Position numbers and translations under genes: made by a program
From: Epiperipatus broadwayi
Lineage: Eukaryota > Onychophora > Udeonychophora > Euonychophora > Peripatidae
Assembly: GCA_028023455.1 (NCBI GenBank)
Contig: JAQFVV010012496.1
Span: forward strand, 372,001 to 436,000
Length of the DNA stretch: 64,000 bases
Direction: 5' to 3'
Notes under the pieces: model-generated
The model's database searches: none
What the model saw: the letters and a program-made list of their open reading frames with translations, nothing else
What the model was told of the DNA's origin: nothing
Part shown: piece after piece, positions 45,511 to 56,279 of the stretch
Layout: each line of letters opens with the position of its first letter
How positions within the stretch are numbered: the stretch's first letter is position 1

Positions 45511-46026
45511 CAATTGTATTTATATGTTGAATTATTTCCATCATCTAATATGAGTATTGAATGTCTTCAGAAAAATTTACTTTTATTTAAATATTCCAAA
45601 TACATTCAACTGTTAATAATAGCATACAGGTTAATATATTCACAATGTTTCGAGAGGTATTTTTCCCCCTCTTCTTCAGGTGTTATTGGGCTGGGAAGTG
45701 AACTTGAATCCTTACTTTTTTGAATATTGAATTTTAAGGTAATGTTCTAACTAACTGAGTCATCCTGACAAAGGCAGTTGGTTAGAGTGTTACTTTAAAA
45801 TTCAATACTCAAAGAATCTAAGGGTCCAGGTTTGATTCCCATGTTAGTACTGCCACTGGTCAGGTCAGCAACACATGAAAAAGAGGGGGAAATAATATCT
45901 CTCGAAACATTGTGCATATACTAATAACAGTTGAATGTATTTGGAATATTTAAATAAAGTTAATTTTTTTAAAAGAAATTCCATACTCATATTAGATGAT
46001 GAAAATACCAACATATAAATGCAACT
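45511..46026. repeat. Family E: head-to-head pair of tRNA-derived SINEs
   Basis: The two halves, 45511-45765 and 45768-46026, are inverted copies. The right half reads ggcagttggttagagtgttac (A box) and aagggtccaggtttgattccc (B box), then ggtcagg..ggggaaataatatctctcgaaac. The left half is its complement. Both halves contain a hammerhead-like phrase: on the minus strand at about 45639-45680, CTGAAGA, a GAGG/CCTC stem with a 10-nt loop, and CGAAAC. The SINE tails point outward. Confidence 0.65.
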
Positions 46027-46249
46027 AAACTACCATCATCACAGATCTGCACGAAAACACAATATATTTCAATTATTTAACTAAAATTCTTATATATATT
46101 TAATCAGTTTTTTTTAATTATGTAAATGACAACATTATTCATTTACTTAAAAAATATAGCCATTTGTTTTAACCAAAAGAACTTTGATTTGATTGTTTTT
46201 GTTGTAAACTTTATCTTTATTTAAGAATTATGTACATACATATAATTTT

Positions 46250-46560
46250 ATATATAGAGCTCACAAAATAAGCTCTTAACAAGCTTTGCAGAATATCCCC
46301 AACCCCAGACCACTTTCTACTACTGGCATCTTCAGTGAAGTACTAAGATATTCAAGCATTAGATTAAATGTACCAGGACAAGGCCAGCACTTTATCTAAT
46401 GTATAACTATTAAGTAGAAAATCTGAAAATTTCAGATATCCATATGTCTTGTAATCCAGCTATCTAACTTAAATAGCCTTATGGGACTGAACTAAGTTAA
46501 GATACACAATATATTAATAGCTTTAGCAATATAAAATCGCCAAAGCCTTAATAGCAAAAA
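46250..46560 (-). repeat. Family B copy (B4)
   Basis: Nearly collinear with 21909-22205 from gagctcacaa to ccaaagcctta. It is followed directly by the hairpin at 46566. Confidence 0.7.
46290..46352 (-). ncRNA. Family B hammerhead ribozyme (B4)
   Basis: On the minus strand: GAATATC (outer stem I), CTTCA, CTGAAGA (N7 = A), stem II TGC/GTA with loop CAGTA, GAAA, AGTGGT, triplet GTC, TGGGG, then GATATTC. The core is intact. One substitution (GTG for CTG) breaks the middle pair of stem III. Confidence 0.65.
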
Positions 46561-46565
46561 AAAAA

Positions 46566-46645
46566 AAAATCCAAGTCAGATATCACATGACCTAATTTAA
46601 TAAGGTTGTAAAATTAGGTCATGTGACATCTGACTTGATTTTTTT
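46566..46645. repeat. Short hairpin shared with 23300-23335
   Basis: aagtcagatatcacatgacctaattt and its complement aaattaggtcatgtgacatctgactt meet almost without a loop, flanked by A and T runs. Confidence 0.75.
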
Positions 46646-47624
46646 TTTAAATGCATACAATTATATGAATATATAACATTCATTTCTCTATATAAACCTA
46701 TTTAAAATGCATATGATAATTTTTTAAATATTTATAGCAAAATTTAATTTGCATCTTTATCCATGTAAATTAAAATAATAAGTGCATGGTTAGTTGCTGT
46801 GGGTGTCATATCGAGTGATAGATCAAGCTTCTGTCTGGTGAATTTGGGCTTTTTACTGATAAAATGTGTCTATTATAAGTTGCACAACTATTGAAGATAT
46901 AATAGCTCATGCATATATGTTTATATCTATGTAAGTTAGTTTGAATTTTTGTAAACAAAAAGGCAAGTAAAAATGAAAGCATTCTACTTTAAAAACTTAG
47001 ACATTTTACTTATTTTATATAATTTGTTAAATATCTTTTAAATATTAAGAATAACACAGTCATTTTTTTTGTGGATAGATAATTTATCATTATACGCAAA
47101 ATAATTATATAACTATTCCCCCCAAAAATATTTACAAAAATGTAAGTTTTTAAAATCTTTTTTAAATCTAAACGAGTTTCTGAATGGTTTGGTGTATTTT
47201 TAATTACACATTTTAAATATTTAACATATTTCAAATGATTTTTATCAATTAGAATATTTTTGTATTGAATAACACTTAACATTTCATTATTTTTTTTATT
47301 AACTGACTGTCAGAAATAAAATATAACTGACATTTTTTTCTTCAAAAGTTCTTTACAAATTATTTTATATCTAAGATTATTGTATATCTGTGATTATTTT
47401 GTAAGACTACTATAAATAACATAAAGTGAGAATATAAAATAAGAATGAATAATTTCAATTATTTCTCAAAAACCTTATTAAGATATTTGATTTTTTTTGT
47501 TTACTACTTAAAAACTAAAGATTTCAAATTTTTAAATATAAAGAAGAGTATAATAATCATGGTTTATTTATAAAAAAATATATCCCAAATTCACCACTTT
47601 CTTTATTTTATTTTAATATCTTAT
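46646..47624. other. Unassigned AT-rich stretch
   Basis: The 90-codon minus ORF at 47010-47282 is rich in Lys, Ile and Asn as chance AT-rich frames are. No call. Confidence 0.4.
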
Positions 47625-48190
47625 AATATGTAAATAAGCATTTATTTTATATAGCGTACTTTTTCACCAATAAAAGATATAGTATTTATGCAGGAATAAA
47701 AGGAATCCTCTTATTCCTACAACTCAAATGCTTATATATGAGCAAATCTGAAGTACTGGCAAGGAAAGCGTGACGATGGAACAGTCACTTTAAATTACTA
47801 TATATAATGTCTGAATGAATGACGTCGGTGAAAGGCTGATATTTGACTGTAATACAATTGTTTACATATGCTATATAAAATAAATGCTTATTTACATATT
47901 ATTAAGTTTCAGTTGGAATGACGTTTAGTAAATTCTAGATAATTTCACCGACGTCATTCATTCAGACATTATATATAGTAATTTAAAGTGACTGTTCCAT
48001 CATCACGCTTTCTTTGCCAGTACTTCAGATTTGCTCATATATAAGCGTTTGAGTCGTAGGAATAAGAGGATTCCTTTTATTCCTGCATAAATACTATATC
48101 TTGTATTGGTGAGAAAGTATTTATTTATTATTAACACTCGCAAAGCGTATGCACAATTAGCGTGAAAGGCTGATATTTGACTTTAATATC
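47625..48190. repeat. Compound fold-back with nested repeats
   Basis: The arm 47660-47835 pairs with 47948-48115 with few mismatches (ataaaaggaatcctcttattcc; agcaaatctgaagtactgg; aatgaatgacgtcggtgaaa). A second inverted pair, 47625-47656 with 47862-47905 (atgtaaataagcatttattttatatag), overlaps it. A direct copy of gtgaaaggctgatatttgact occurs at 47829 and 48161. The pattern suggests one insertion inside another, or repeated template switching. Confidence 0.7.
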
Positions 48191-48200
48191 TTATATAAAT

Positions 48201-49065
48201 GCAATTTATCCACTCTACTTTGAACAATTTTTAACAAAAAACCCTTTATTGTACTTATATATACATCCGATCTTATGTTTCGACTGTCCTGTAGTCTTCC
48301 TCAGAGCTATGATATAATGAACAAAAGAAAATACATAATTATATAAATAATACCAAAAAAATATAAGCAATAAATTTTTTAAAAAAAGTCATGAACCAAC
48401 ATATATCATTTACATCTTTCTTAAACACTTCAACAATACTATTTTTTATATCAACACTTTATTCTTAACAGTTTCAACTGTCCTGCAGCCATCATCAGAG
48501 CTACAATATCCAAATATATAATTACACAATTAATACATTTTATATGCATAATTTGTATACATAATTAAAGTGTTTAAGAAAGTTGTAAATGGTATGATAT
48601 GTAAAAATAGAAATCAATACACAAGAAAAGAAAGAAGTAGAAGAAAATGTAATATATAATAAAACATAATAAAACTGATATACATAATAAACCAGTTAAT
48701 ATTAACTGGTTTATTTTATTTGGGTTTGAAATTAAACTGAGGGACTGCAACCTCTCAAGCGCATTTAAATATCATCAGCCAATCAGATTGTAAGCACTGA
48801 GACAGAGACTTTAACAAGAAAAGAGTGGTTCCACCCTCTTCTTTATCAGTTTTATTATGTTTTGTTATATTTTATGATGTTTTTTTTTTAAATTTTATTG
48901 CTTTTATTTATGGTATTATTTATATAGTTTTGTATTTTATTTTGTTCATTATATCATAGCTCTGAAAAAGGCAGCAGGACAGTCAAAATATAAGATTGTG
49001 TATGCATATACATACAATAAAAGGATTTTTATTCTAAAGGTATTCATTAGAGTGGATAAATTGCA
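48201..49065. repeat. Fold-back with hammerhead-like cores (family D-prime)
   Basis: The outer termini are exact complements: gcaatttatccactct at 48201 and agagtggataaattgc ending at 49065. Arms of ~170 bp follow. The minus-strand phrase at 48281-48306 reads CTGAGGA-A-GACT..AGTC-GAAAC. A related one at 48471-48498 (minus) reads CTGATGA-T-GGCTG..CAGTT-GAAAC. The perfect palindrome aaaccagttaatattaactggttt lies at 48689-48712. Confidence 0.6.
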
Positions 49066-49434
49066 AACAATGTATGGTTTATTTACAAATAAATTGTTTC
49101 TGTTGAACTACTAATTATTTTAGGTACAGATTTAATTAATTTACATATATTTTCATTTAAAGAAAACAATGCATATAAAATTTTCATTACAATGAGCTAC
49201 TTTTAATGCAGCTTTGATTATTACCATTAGAGAAAATGGGTGCATGAATGTATCATTATGTTAGCTTATTCAAAGTGTTTTGAAAATGTGTATTTGAAGA
49301 ATTTCTTACTTGTTATGTCATCTATTAGTTGCTGTGTTTATTGAATTATCTTTTGTCTTTTTAAAATAAAATATAACACAGTACTAATATTCAAAGTTAT
49401 CTTCTTTCTTATCTTGTTTGCAATTTAAATAGTA
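49066..49434. other. Unassigned AT-rich stretch
   Basis: Nothing recognised. Confidence 0.4.
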
Positions 49435-50225
49435 TTAAACTCCACCAAGTGTAAGAATTTGTGATCAATGGATGCAGGAAGGTTTGCACAAATCCTATCT
49501 AGCGCATATTCATCCAACATCACCAGACTAATTTATAGCTTGTGGATTTCATCAGTGAGAAGCCTTGGATTGAGAGACCTGCACCTAGATTTTAGAATCT
49601 AATGCAACTCTCCATAAGCCACCATATGAAACTCATTTGCTTGCATAGTCATATAGATTTGAACTCAGTTCAGCATCCATACATATTGGTGCCTTTGGAT
49701 TTTCAAAAATCACAGTCACCATTATCCTATGGAAAAGATAGGTATAAAACCATCAAAACATCACATGATCATCATTTTATAAGCTTACACATGCTGTTAA
49801 TAAGAGTACCAAACTCTCCAAACAGTAGTGCCACCAAGTGCAAGCCTTTGTAATAAATGGATACAGGAAAGTTTGTGCATAAAATCCCTATCTAGTGCAT
49901 ACTCATCCAACACCCCTTGGCCAGTTTCTAACTTTATAGTTAACAAAATAGGTCAAAGTTGGCTGCTGGAGAATTGCATAATATCCTAAGTTCTAGGTGC
50001 AGTGTTCTCAATCCAAGACTCCTCACTGATGAAAGTCAATTAACCTAAAAACTAGTCTGGGGATGGTGGATAAGTAGACACTAGATAGGAATTTTAAGCA
50101 CAACTTTCCTTTATCCATTGATTACAAAGGCTTGCACTTGGTGGCACTACTGTATGGAGAGTTTGGTACTCTTATTAACAGCATGTGTAAGCATGAGAAA
50201 TGGTGATTGTGTGATGTTTTGATTG
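49435..50225. repeat. Family C double copy (C10)
   Basis: A partial copy (49440-49755, running from ccaccaagtgtaag to the start of the catcacatgatc tail) is followed by a fold-back (49755-50220) with tails at both ends. The minus-strand ribozyme at about 49520-49560 and the plus-strand one at about 50000-50070 keep CTGATGA and ACTAGTC, but GAAA or stem II is damaged. Confidence 0.65.
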
Positions 50226-51639
50226 TTGTAATTAGTTGCCTAAAAACATTTCTAAAGTTGGCTAAAAAAAAAGTTTATTCTATCTCTTTATTGAATATGG
50301 CTTCACTAGCTGAAAGCATGCTCAACTACTGTTAATAAATAAAGATGCAGAATGAACTGTTTTCTTAGTCAAGAAACATTATTTTGCAACTAATTAAATG
50401 CAATACTAAGTAAAACAAAATTAATACCATTAAAATTATACAATTTGTGTTAAATATAATAATAAATGCCGACTCATTGACTTTCTTTCAAAATAACTCA
50501 TGCATTAATAAATATTACATCAAAAACTTTTTCTTTACTTTTTCCTTAAAAAAAAAAAATATTAATTATATAACATTTTACAAATTTTCTATCTTATGTT
50601 CTAAGTTTTTAATCTCGTGTTAAGGTTTTAATCAAAAATCACATGCTATTAAATATACATATTTCAAAATATTTTATTGATTTCATTTTATTTCATCATC
50701 ATCATCATTATTATTATTATTTATTTATTTATTTCCAGTTATTTAATAGTTGTAACCTTTGACGTAGAATATAATGTTTGAAACACGTGATAAAAAAACG
50801 AAAAAAATATACGATTCATAATAATATAAATATAACTTTTTAATAGGTCCAATTAGATAAAATAATGCGGAAATACTGAAAAACCCCAGCTATATGTAAA
50901 CTAACAGTCAATAAACGCTAAAATGTAGAGTGGGTTCATTCTATATTTTAAATTCACTGGCGTTTGTTTACATATAGCTTGCTGGAGATTATCAATACTT
51001 TCACATTGATTCATAATAATAATTAAACAAATGTTTAAAAAAGGGAATGAAAAAAGGTCATTTTTAAAGTAAAAATAATAATTTACTGAGCTGTCTTATA
51101 AATAATAAATTCATTAAATCTGATCAGAGCTATTATAAGTTGTAAGTGAATATTTTATAGCATGAAAACAGTTGTGCTTTATATTTGTAGTTATTTTGTA
51201 ATAATTTTAAATAATAATTTATTTGCTAACTTAACACTATATGATGAATAGATTTTAAGTAAATGATAGAACATTGAAATTTTTAAGAGTGAATTCAGAA
51301 AAACTTGCAAAACTCCCTTAACAAATAAAAAAATCCACGTACAGCTTAACTCATCTATCACTCAACTGTTTGCTTTACTATATAAAGATATATTTTTTAT
51401 TTGAATCACATTTTTAATACAAAAAGTTTTTATAATCATATTTAAAATAGTTGCTACAAAAAAAGGACGAGATATAAAAACTTTCTGCTTATTTTCTTCT
51501 AACTATTTGCAATTATAATTTCTTTTTACAATTTTTCTAGCGGTTTAATTATTTAAAAACATTTTTAAAAATCCTTTTTGAAATATGATTTTTTTTTTTA
51601 CAATACAGTCTTTTTCATACTTGCACTACTATATGTAAT
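50226..51639. other. Unassigned, small hairpin at 50886-50980
   Basis: ccagctatatgtaaac and gtttacatatagct..ctgg form arms of ~30 bp around a 35-bp loop at 50886-50980. A CAT/TTA run sits at 50695-50735. The remainder is unassigned. Confidence 0.45.
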
Positions 51640-52060
51640 ATATAAGGGGTTTAAACTCAGACTTTCACACGACCCTCAACCGTCCATACTTTCTCATCCC
51701 GCTGATACACTTGATGACTTACATGTCGAAAATGATGAGAAAGTTGGCACTAAGGTGGGCTTTGAGTGTTCCATCATCAGATTTTCAATGAAATGGATGG
51801 CTGAAGAGTTGTGGGGTGGAGTGGTTTGAAACCTGTCCATTAAAGTATGAAGATTGGCTATCTTAATATAAGCTGAGCTTTGATTGTATATACGTGTGAG
51901 TAGAAATGATAATATGGACCAACTGACGAGTGCTGGTTTAGCACAAAATACGGATATTGAGGATTATTTTATCTTTTCGACATGTGTGTGATCAAGTATA
52001 TCCACGGTATGATATAGCATGTATGGTTGAGGGTCTGTGAAAATCTGAGTTCAAAAACCT
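51640..52060. repeat. Family A asymmetric fold-back (A12)
   Basis: A short left arm (51643-51735: ataaggggtttaaactcagactttcac, catgtcgaaaa) is joined to a complete right arm starting at aggtgggctttgagtg, with the ribozyme and the tRNA-like end at 52040-52055. Confidence 0.65.
51905..51975 (+). ncRNA. Type I hammerhead ribozyme, one core change (A12)
   Basis: GATAAT..CCAA, CTGACGA (51922; N7 = C), stem II GTGCT/AGCAC, AAAA for GAAA, ATACGGATA, TTGA..GATTATT. Confidence 0.6.
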
Positions 52061-52373
52061 TTTTTGTAACTATATAACAAATAAGTCGTGCATTTTTTAG
52101 CTTTCTATTTTCATTTTTTATACTAATTTTTCAAGATTTTAAGCACATTTTTAAAACTTGCTTATAGTTGCTTTTTGTTATACTTATTAAATGTATGAAT
52201 ATTTTTTCTTCATAGTTTAGTTTTACACTTTGAAAGAGCTTATTTATGAACTAATGTAAATCAGTCACTGCTTCATTTTTTTTTTTAATATATTATTACT
52301 TTATAATATTTTATTGCTTTTATTTTGTAATAATTAAATACGTGTATAGTATTTATATTTTAAGCTAAATGTA
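52061..52373. other. Unassigned T-rich stretch
   Basis: Nothing recognised. Confidence 0.4.
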
Positions 52374-53085
52374 ATTAGAGGGGATTTGAATTCAGATTTT
52401 CAAGCTCTTTTTAGTCATCCACTCCATCTTATACAACATATACACATGACCACATACATGCGAAAAAAATAAATGATCTTTAATAGAGTATTTCATGCTG
52501 AACGAATACTCATCATTTGATCAGATTATTATCTATCACATACATATATAATCAGTGCTGGGTTTATATTAATATAGCAAATGTTCAAACTTTAATGGAC
52601 AGGCTTCAATCTTCACGTTCCGAAGTCATCCTTATCATTGAAAATCTGATGATGGCGTGTTAAAAACCCATGTTTGCCAATTTTTGTTGTGCCATACCCA
52701 TTTTGACCATAAGGTCCTACAAATGAGGAGTCAGATTGACTTATTGTCAACACCAGTATGACACAACAAAAATGGGGAAACATGGGTTTTGAACACACCA
52801 TCATCAGATTTTTAATGATAAGGATGACTGCGGAACATGAAGATTGAAGCCTGTCCATTAAAGTTTGAAGATTTGTTATCTTAATGTAAACTGAGCACTG
52901 ATTATATATATATGTGAGAGATGATGATCCGATCCAACTGATGAGTATTGGTTCAGCATGAAATACGCATATTGGAGATCATTTATTTTTTCGCATGTAT
53001 GTGGTTATGTGTACATCGATTGTATAAAATGGAATAAAATGGCTAAAGGAAGCTTGAAAGTCTGGGTTCAAACCCCCTCTAATTT
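52374..53085. repeat. Family A full fold-back (A13)
   Basis: The termini attagaggggatttgaa (52374) and its complement (ending 53083) bound two arms of about 330 bp. Each arm holds the tRNA-like end, a hammerhead, the agcactgatt and cctgtccatt blocks, and the ttgaccataag/attgacttattg turn near 52715-52745. The two arms differ by scattered substitutions, so the inversion is old. Length is about 710 bp. Confidence 0.8.
52921..52988 (+). ncRNA. Type I hammerhead ribozyme (A13, right arm)
   Basis: CTGATGA starts at 52937 and GAAA at 52960. Stem I is GATGATC..CCAA with TTGGAGATCATTT, a strong outer helix. Stem II has one or two mismatches, and stem III is ATA..CAT. The mirrored copy in the left arm (52480-52540, minus) reads CAAATGATGA and is damaged. 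Confidence 0.6.
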
Positions 53086-53145
53086 ACTTTTATTTTAATA
53101 ATAATTACGTTTAAGTTTTAATTTTTTAAATTCTAAACATTGTTA

Positions 53146-53616
53146 AACCATTAAGCATCACATGATCACATTTCCTATACTAGCACATTAATTGTTGATA
53201 AACAGAGCAAAACTCTCCATACAGTATTGCCACCTGTGCTAAACAGAGTAATCAATGGATGCGCTAAACAGAGTAATCAATGGATGCCAGAAGGCTTGTG
53301 AGTTCAGACCCATATGACTATTTAAGCTATTGAGCTTAGATTGAAAATATTTTTTGTGTTTTCAATTTCATTCTCATAATTTAGTAGTTAAGTAGAGATA
53401 AAAGGTGGTTGCTAGAGGGTTGCATTAGATCCTAAGATCTAGATGCAGTGCTCTCAAATCCAAAGCTCCTCACTGACGAAGGTCACAAGCCAGAAACTAG
53501 TCTGGGGATATTGGATGAGTAGGCATTAGATAGGGATTTTATGCACAAGCCTTCTGGCATCCATTGATTACTCTGTTTAGCACAGGTGGCAATACTGTAC
53601 GGAGAGTTTTGCTCTG
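53146..53616. mobile_element. Family C fold-back with 14-bp target duplication (C11)
   Basis: A direct repeat tctaaacattgtta flanks the element (53132-53145 and 53617-53630). Inside are the tail (catcacatgatcac) at the left, a left arm with a short internal duplication of the gagtaatcaatggatg block, and a right arm from about 53400 with an intact hammerhead. The long, non-fixed-length duplication indicates target-primed insertion. Confidence 0.75.
53458..53516 (+). ncRNA. Type I hammerhead ribozyme, intact core (family C)
   Basis: Outer stem I is ATCCAA (53458-53463) with TTGGAT (53511-53516); inner stem I is CCTCA (53468-53472) with TGGGG (53503-53507). The core is CTGACGA (53473-53479; N7 = C). 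Stem II is GGT/GCC with loop CACAA; an A-A apposition at 10.1/11.1 is unusual. GAAA is at 53493-53496, stem III ACT/AGT, and the triplet GTC ends at 53502, where cleavage is predicted. All invariant residues are present. Confidence 0.75.
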
Positions 53617-53630
53617 TCTAAACATTGTTA

Positions 53631-54619
53631 TAAATCATGAAAACGTTTTACCTTGCCAATCTTAAATTTTTCATAGTTATATCTTTTGTAAATTAAATTT
53701 AAATTAACATGACTGATTACAAATAACTGATGAGGCCAAAAATTTTAATTCTGAATAATCAGGTAATAACAAAATATTACCTGCTATGAATACATTCACT
53801 ATAACCACCTGTGAAGATTGTCATTTATTCGCCACCCCCACAACTAATTAATATTTTATTGATTCACAGACATACAACTTGATCATATTAGTGATAGAAT
53901 CGATTTTGGTACACAACTTAATTGTTCCTAGATATTTCATTATTTTTTGTTCCTGTTACTTTAATTACAATTTAGGTTTTTTAAAAATTTTATAAATCGA
54001 ATGCTAATATTATACCAGTTTTATTTCTGATTCCAAGTTTTCCTGCTTCTTGTTTTCTACACCAGCATTTAAATTTTAAATTACTGTTTTGTTTTCTATA
54101 ATTCAACAGAATAAAATTTGCTTGTTGCTTCCACTTTGAGTATAATTTTTCATTTTTTATTTTTATTAATAATGTCATGTTTTACAAAAATGTAGTCTCG
54201 CTTTCAGACATTTAGTCTACACTTAAAGTTGGAATGTACTTATATTTGGTATTTTAATATATTTTTATGGATCAGTGAAACCACCACTGATAGATACAAA
54301 TTTTCATATTAATATTACCCCAAATTCACAACTCAATCAGACTAGCAAGAAAATAAACCCTGAAACACAACAAATGCTTTCACTACTACAAGCAGACTTC
54401 CCAATTGTAAGAAATTGGCAACGAAACTATTGGTTGTGTTTTAAATTTTATTTTTTTGGCTAGTCTGGTTGAGTTGTGAATTTGGGATAATTTGGATTAT
54501 TTATTGACTAGTTTAGCGTTGTGCTTTTAATGTTTAAATTTTCATATGTCTAATTCTAAATTTTTGTTTAAATTTGGAAAAAAAAAATCTGAAATATTAA
54601 AGTGTTATACATCGATTAT
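53631..54619. other. Unassigned, with a hairpin at 54312-54493
   Basis: attaccccaaattcacaac..actagc (54313-54345) pairs with gctagtctggttgagttgtgaatttggg (54460-54487), around a loop of about 115 bp. The remainder is AT-rich and unassigned. Confidence 0.5.
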
Positions 54620-55205
54620 TAAAACCTTATAGTGAATCTCATTACACCAATCTCACTTCAAGGTAGAGACTGGTTTCTATTCACTTTTAACTCCTTGTGG
54701 AGGGTTGTAAATGTAAACATCTGATCAAAGACTTGTAAAAACGATCTATGATCCCTAAGACGCACTTATATTACAGAAACATTATTCATTGTTGGATAAT
54801 CCCTAGTTTAATGAATGACTAATAAAAATTATTAATATACTTTTATTAAGTGATTTGTGTCAATGTTGTGAGGATAGTAGGTTTGACACCTATTGATTAA
54901 ACTGTAGTAATTTTATATATATATATACTGAACAATTATAAAGATATATGTAAGAGATTGTGATCTGGGCCAACTGATGAGTGCTGGTCCAGCACAAAAT
55001 GTGGTTCTTGGGAATCATAGATCTCTTTCACATATCCTTTGATTATATGTTTATGATTACATCTCTCTACAAGGTGTTAAAAGTGGATAGAAACCAGTCC
55101 CTATCTTGTCTGAGAGTGGTAGTAAAAATTACGCTAAAGAAATATTATCCATTATTGGATAATCTCTAGTTTAATAAATGATTAATAAAAAATATTATTA
55201 TGCTG
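54620..55205 (+). repeat. Family R array, 362-bp subtype (R4)
   Basis: The block tattattcattgttggataat..agtttaatgaatgac starts at about 54779 and recurs at about 55141, an offset of 362 bp. The tcactttaactccttgtggagg / tctctacaaggtgttaaaag segments mark the ends. One complete unit with one ribozyme is present. Confidence 0.65.
54953..55020 (+). ncRNA. Type I hammerhead ribozyme, core and stem III changed (R4)
   Basis: GTGATC..CCAA, CTGATGA (54973), a perfect stem II GTGCTG/CAGCAC, AAAA for GAAA, ATGTGGTTC, TTGG..GAATCAT. Probably inactive. Confidence 0.6.
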
Positions 55206-56279
55206 AATCCAGTTATTCATTTAATTTTGTAAAAGTAAATACGTTGCTCAACTATAAAAACGAATTTTTTTTCTATTTGTTTTGTTTTATAGTTTGATAA
55301 AGTAATAAATATATCCCTTCTTTTGGAAATAAAAAGCAAAATTCCAGGAATACATATTCCTATAATTAACCAAATCGTTAATCGCATTTCCTATATGAAT
55401 GACAGTTATTTTTCTCCCATCAAAAAGCTCTTTCCCTTACTTGACACTATACTTAATAATTATACTAACAATTTTTCAATCCACTTTAATAAAAAAAAAA
55501 TCTTGTACTTGAAATATTTTTACAGGTAAGACCATTTCTTCCAATTTTTTCTCTACTCCTCATAATTTTGTAGGTTTCCCAATGCATCTCTCATGTAGTC
55601 AATAAAAACTGTTCTATAAAATTAGCTTATTGTTTCAGCAGAATGCACCAGCAATGCATTATCTCAACAAATGCTAAGGCATCAGTCATCAACATTTTAA
55701 TATTTCTTATGATTAATTATTTCTTACCCATTATTTAATTTACTTCTTCATTCCTAAAAAAAAAAGTATTTCTGTCATATCTGACCCTGCCTTCAGAAGT
55801 TGACTATTCTAGATTTCTTACCTGATTGACTAGCAACCAGTTGCTTTCCAATGGGATTAAATCCTTCACTGGCGTTTGTGCACCAAATCTGCATGTTTCC
55901 AGTAATGTAGGGGATCTGTCATTAAATAATCAGCTTTTGGGAGGCAAGGCAGAGAGCAATTACTTATGTCAACCTGAACGACTGTTAGTGTTATCCAACA
56001 AACTTTCTTCCATCAGCAAGGATGCTCTCTCTCTCTCTCTCTAGTCATTATCACAATGTCCATGCAGTGGGGCAAGTCCACACAGGGATAGGAAACTGCT
56101 ACATCCACACACAACTTGAGGCAGGCTGTCCAATACAGCTGGAAGAGTCTTACCAGAGCTCATGAGACAGGCTACTTATTTAGCTGAAAGTGAGTACCAT
56201 TACTCGGCATGACTAACTCAGCATTCATTTGCATAAACTATAGTTATTCATTTGTTTAACCAACGTGTGTATATTTTTT
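55206..56279. other. Unassigned; less AT-rich patch at 55790-56210
   Basis: Bases 55790-56210 look like former unique or transposon sequence. They include a 72-codon plus frame (55826-56044) that runs into a (CT)8 repeat at 56027-56042. A 68-codon frame at 55323-55529 is unrecognised. Confidence 0.35.

Noticed and set aside
55826-56044. 72-codon ORF in a less AT-rich patch
   Set aside because: It ends in a CT microsatellite, shows no recognised motif, and the patch looks like old transposon sequence.
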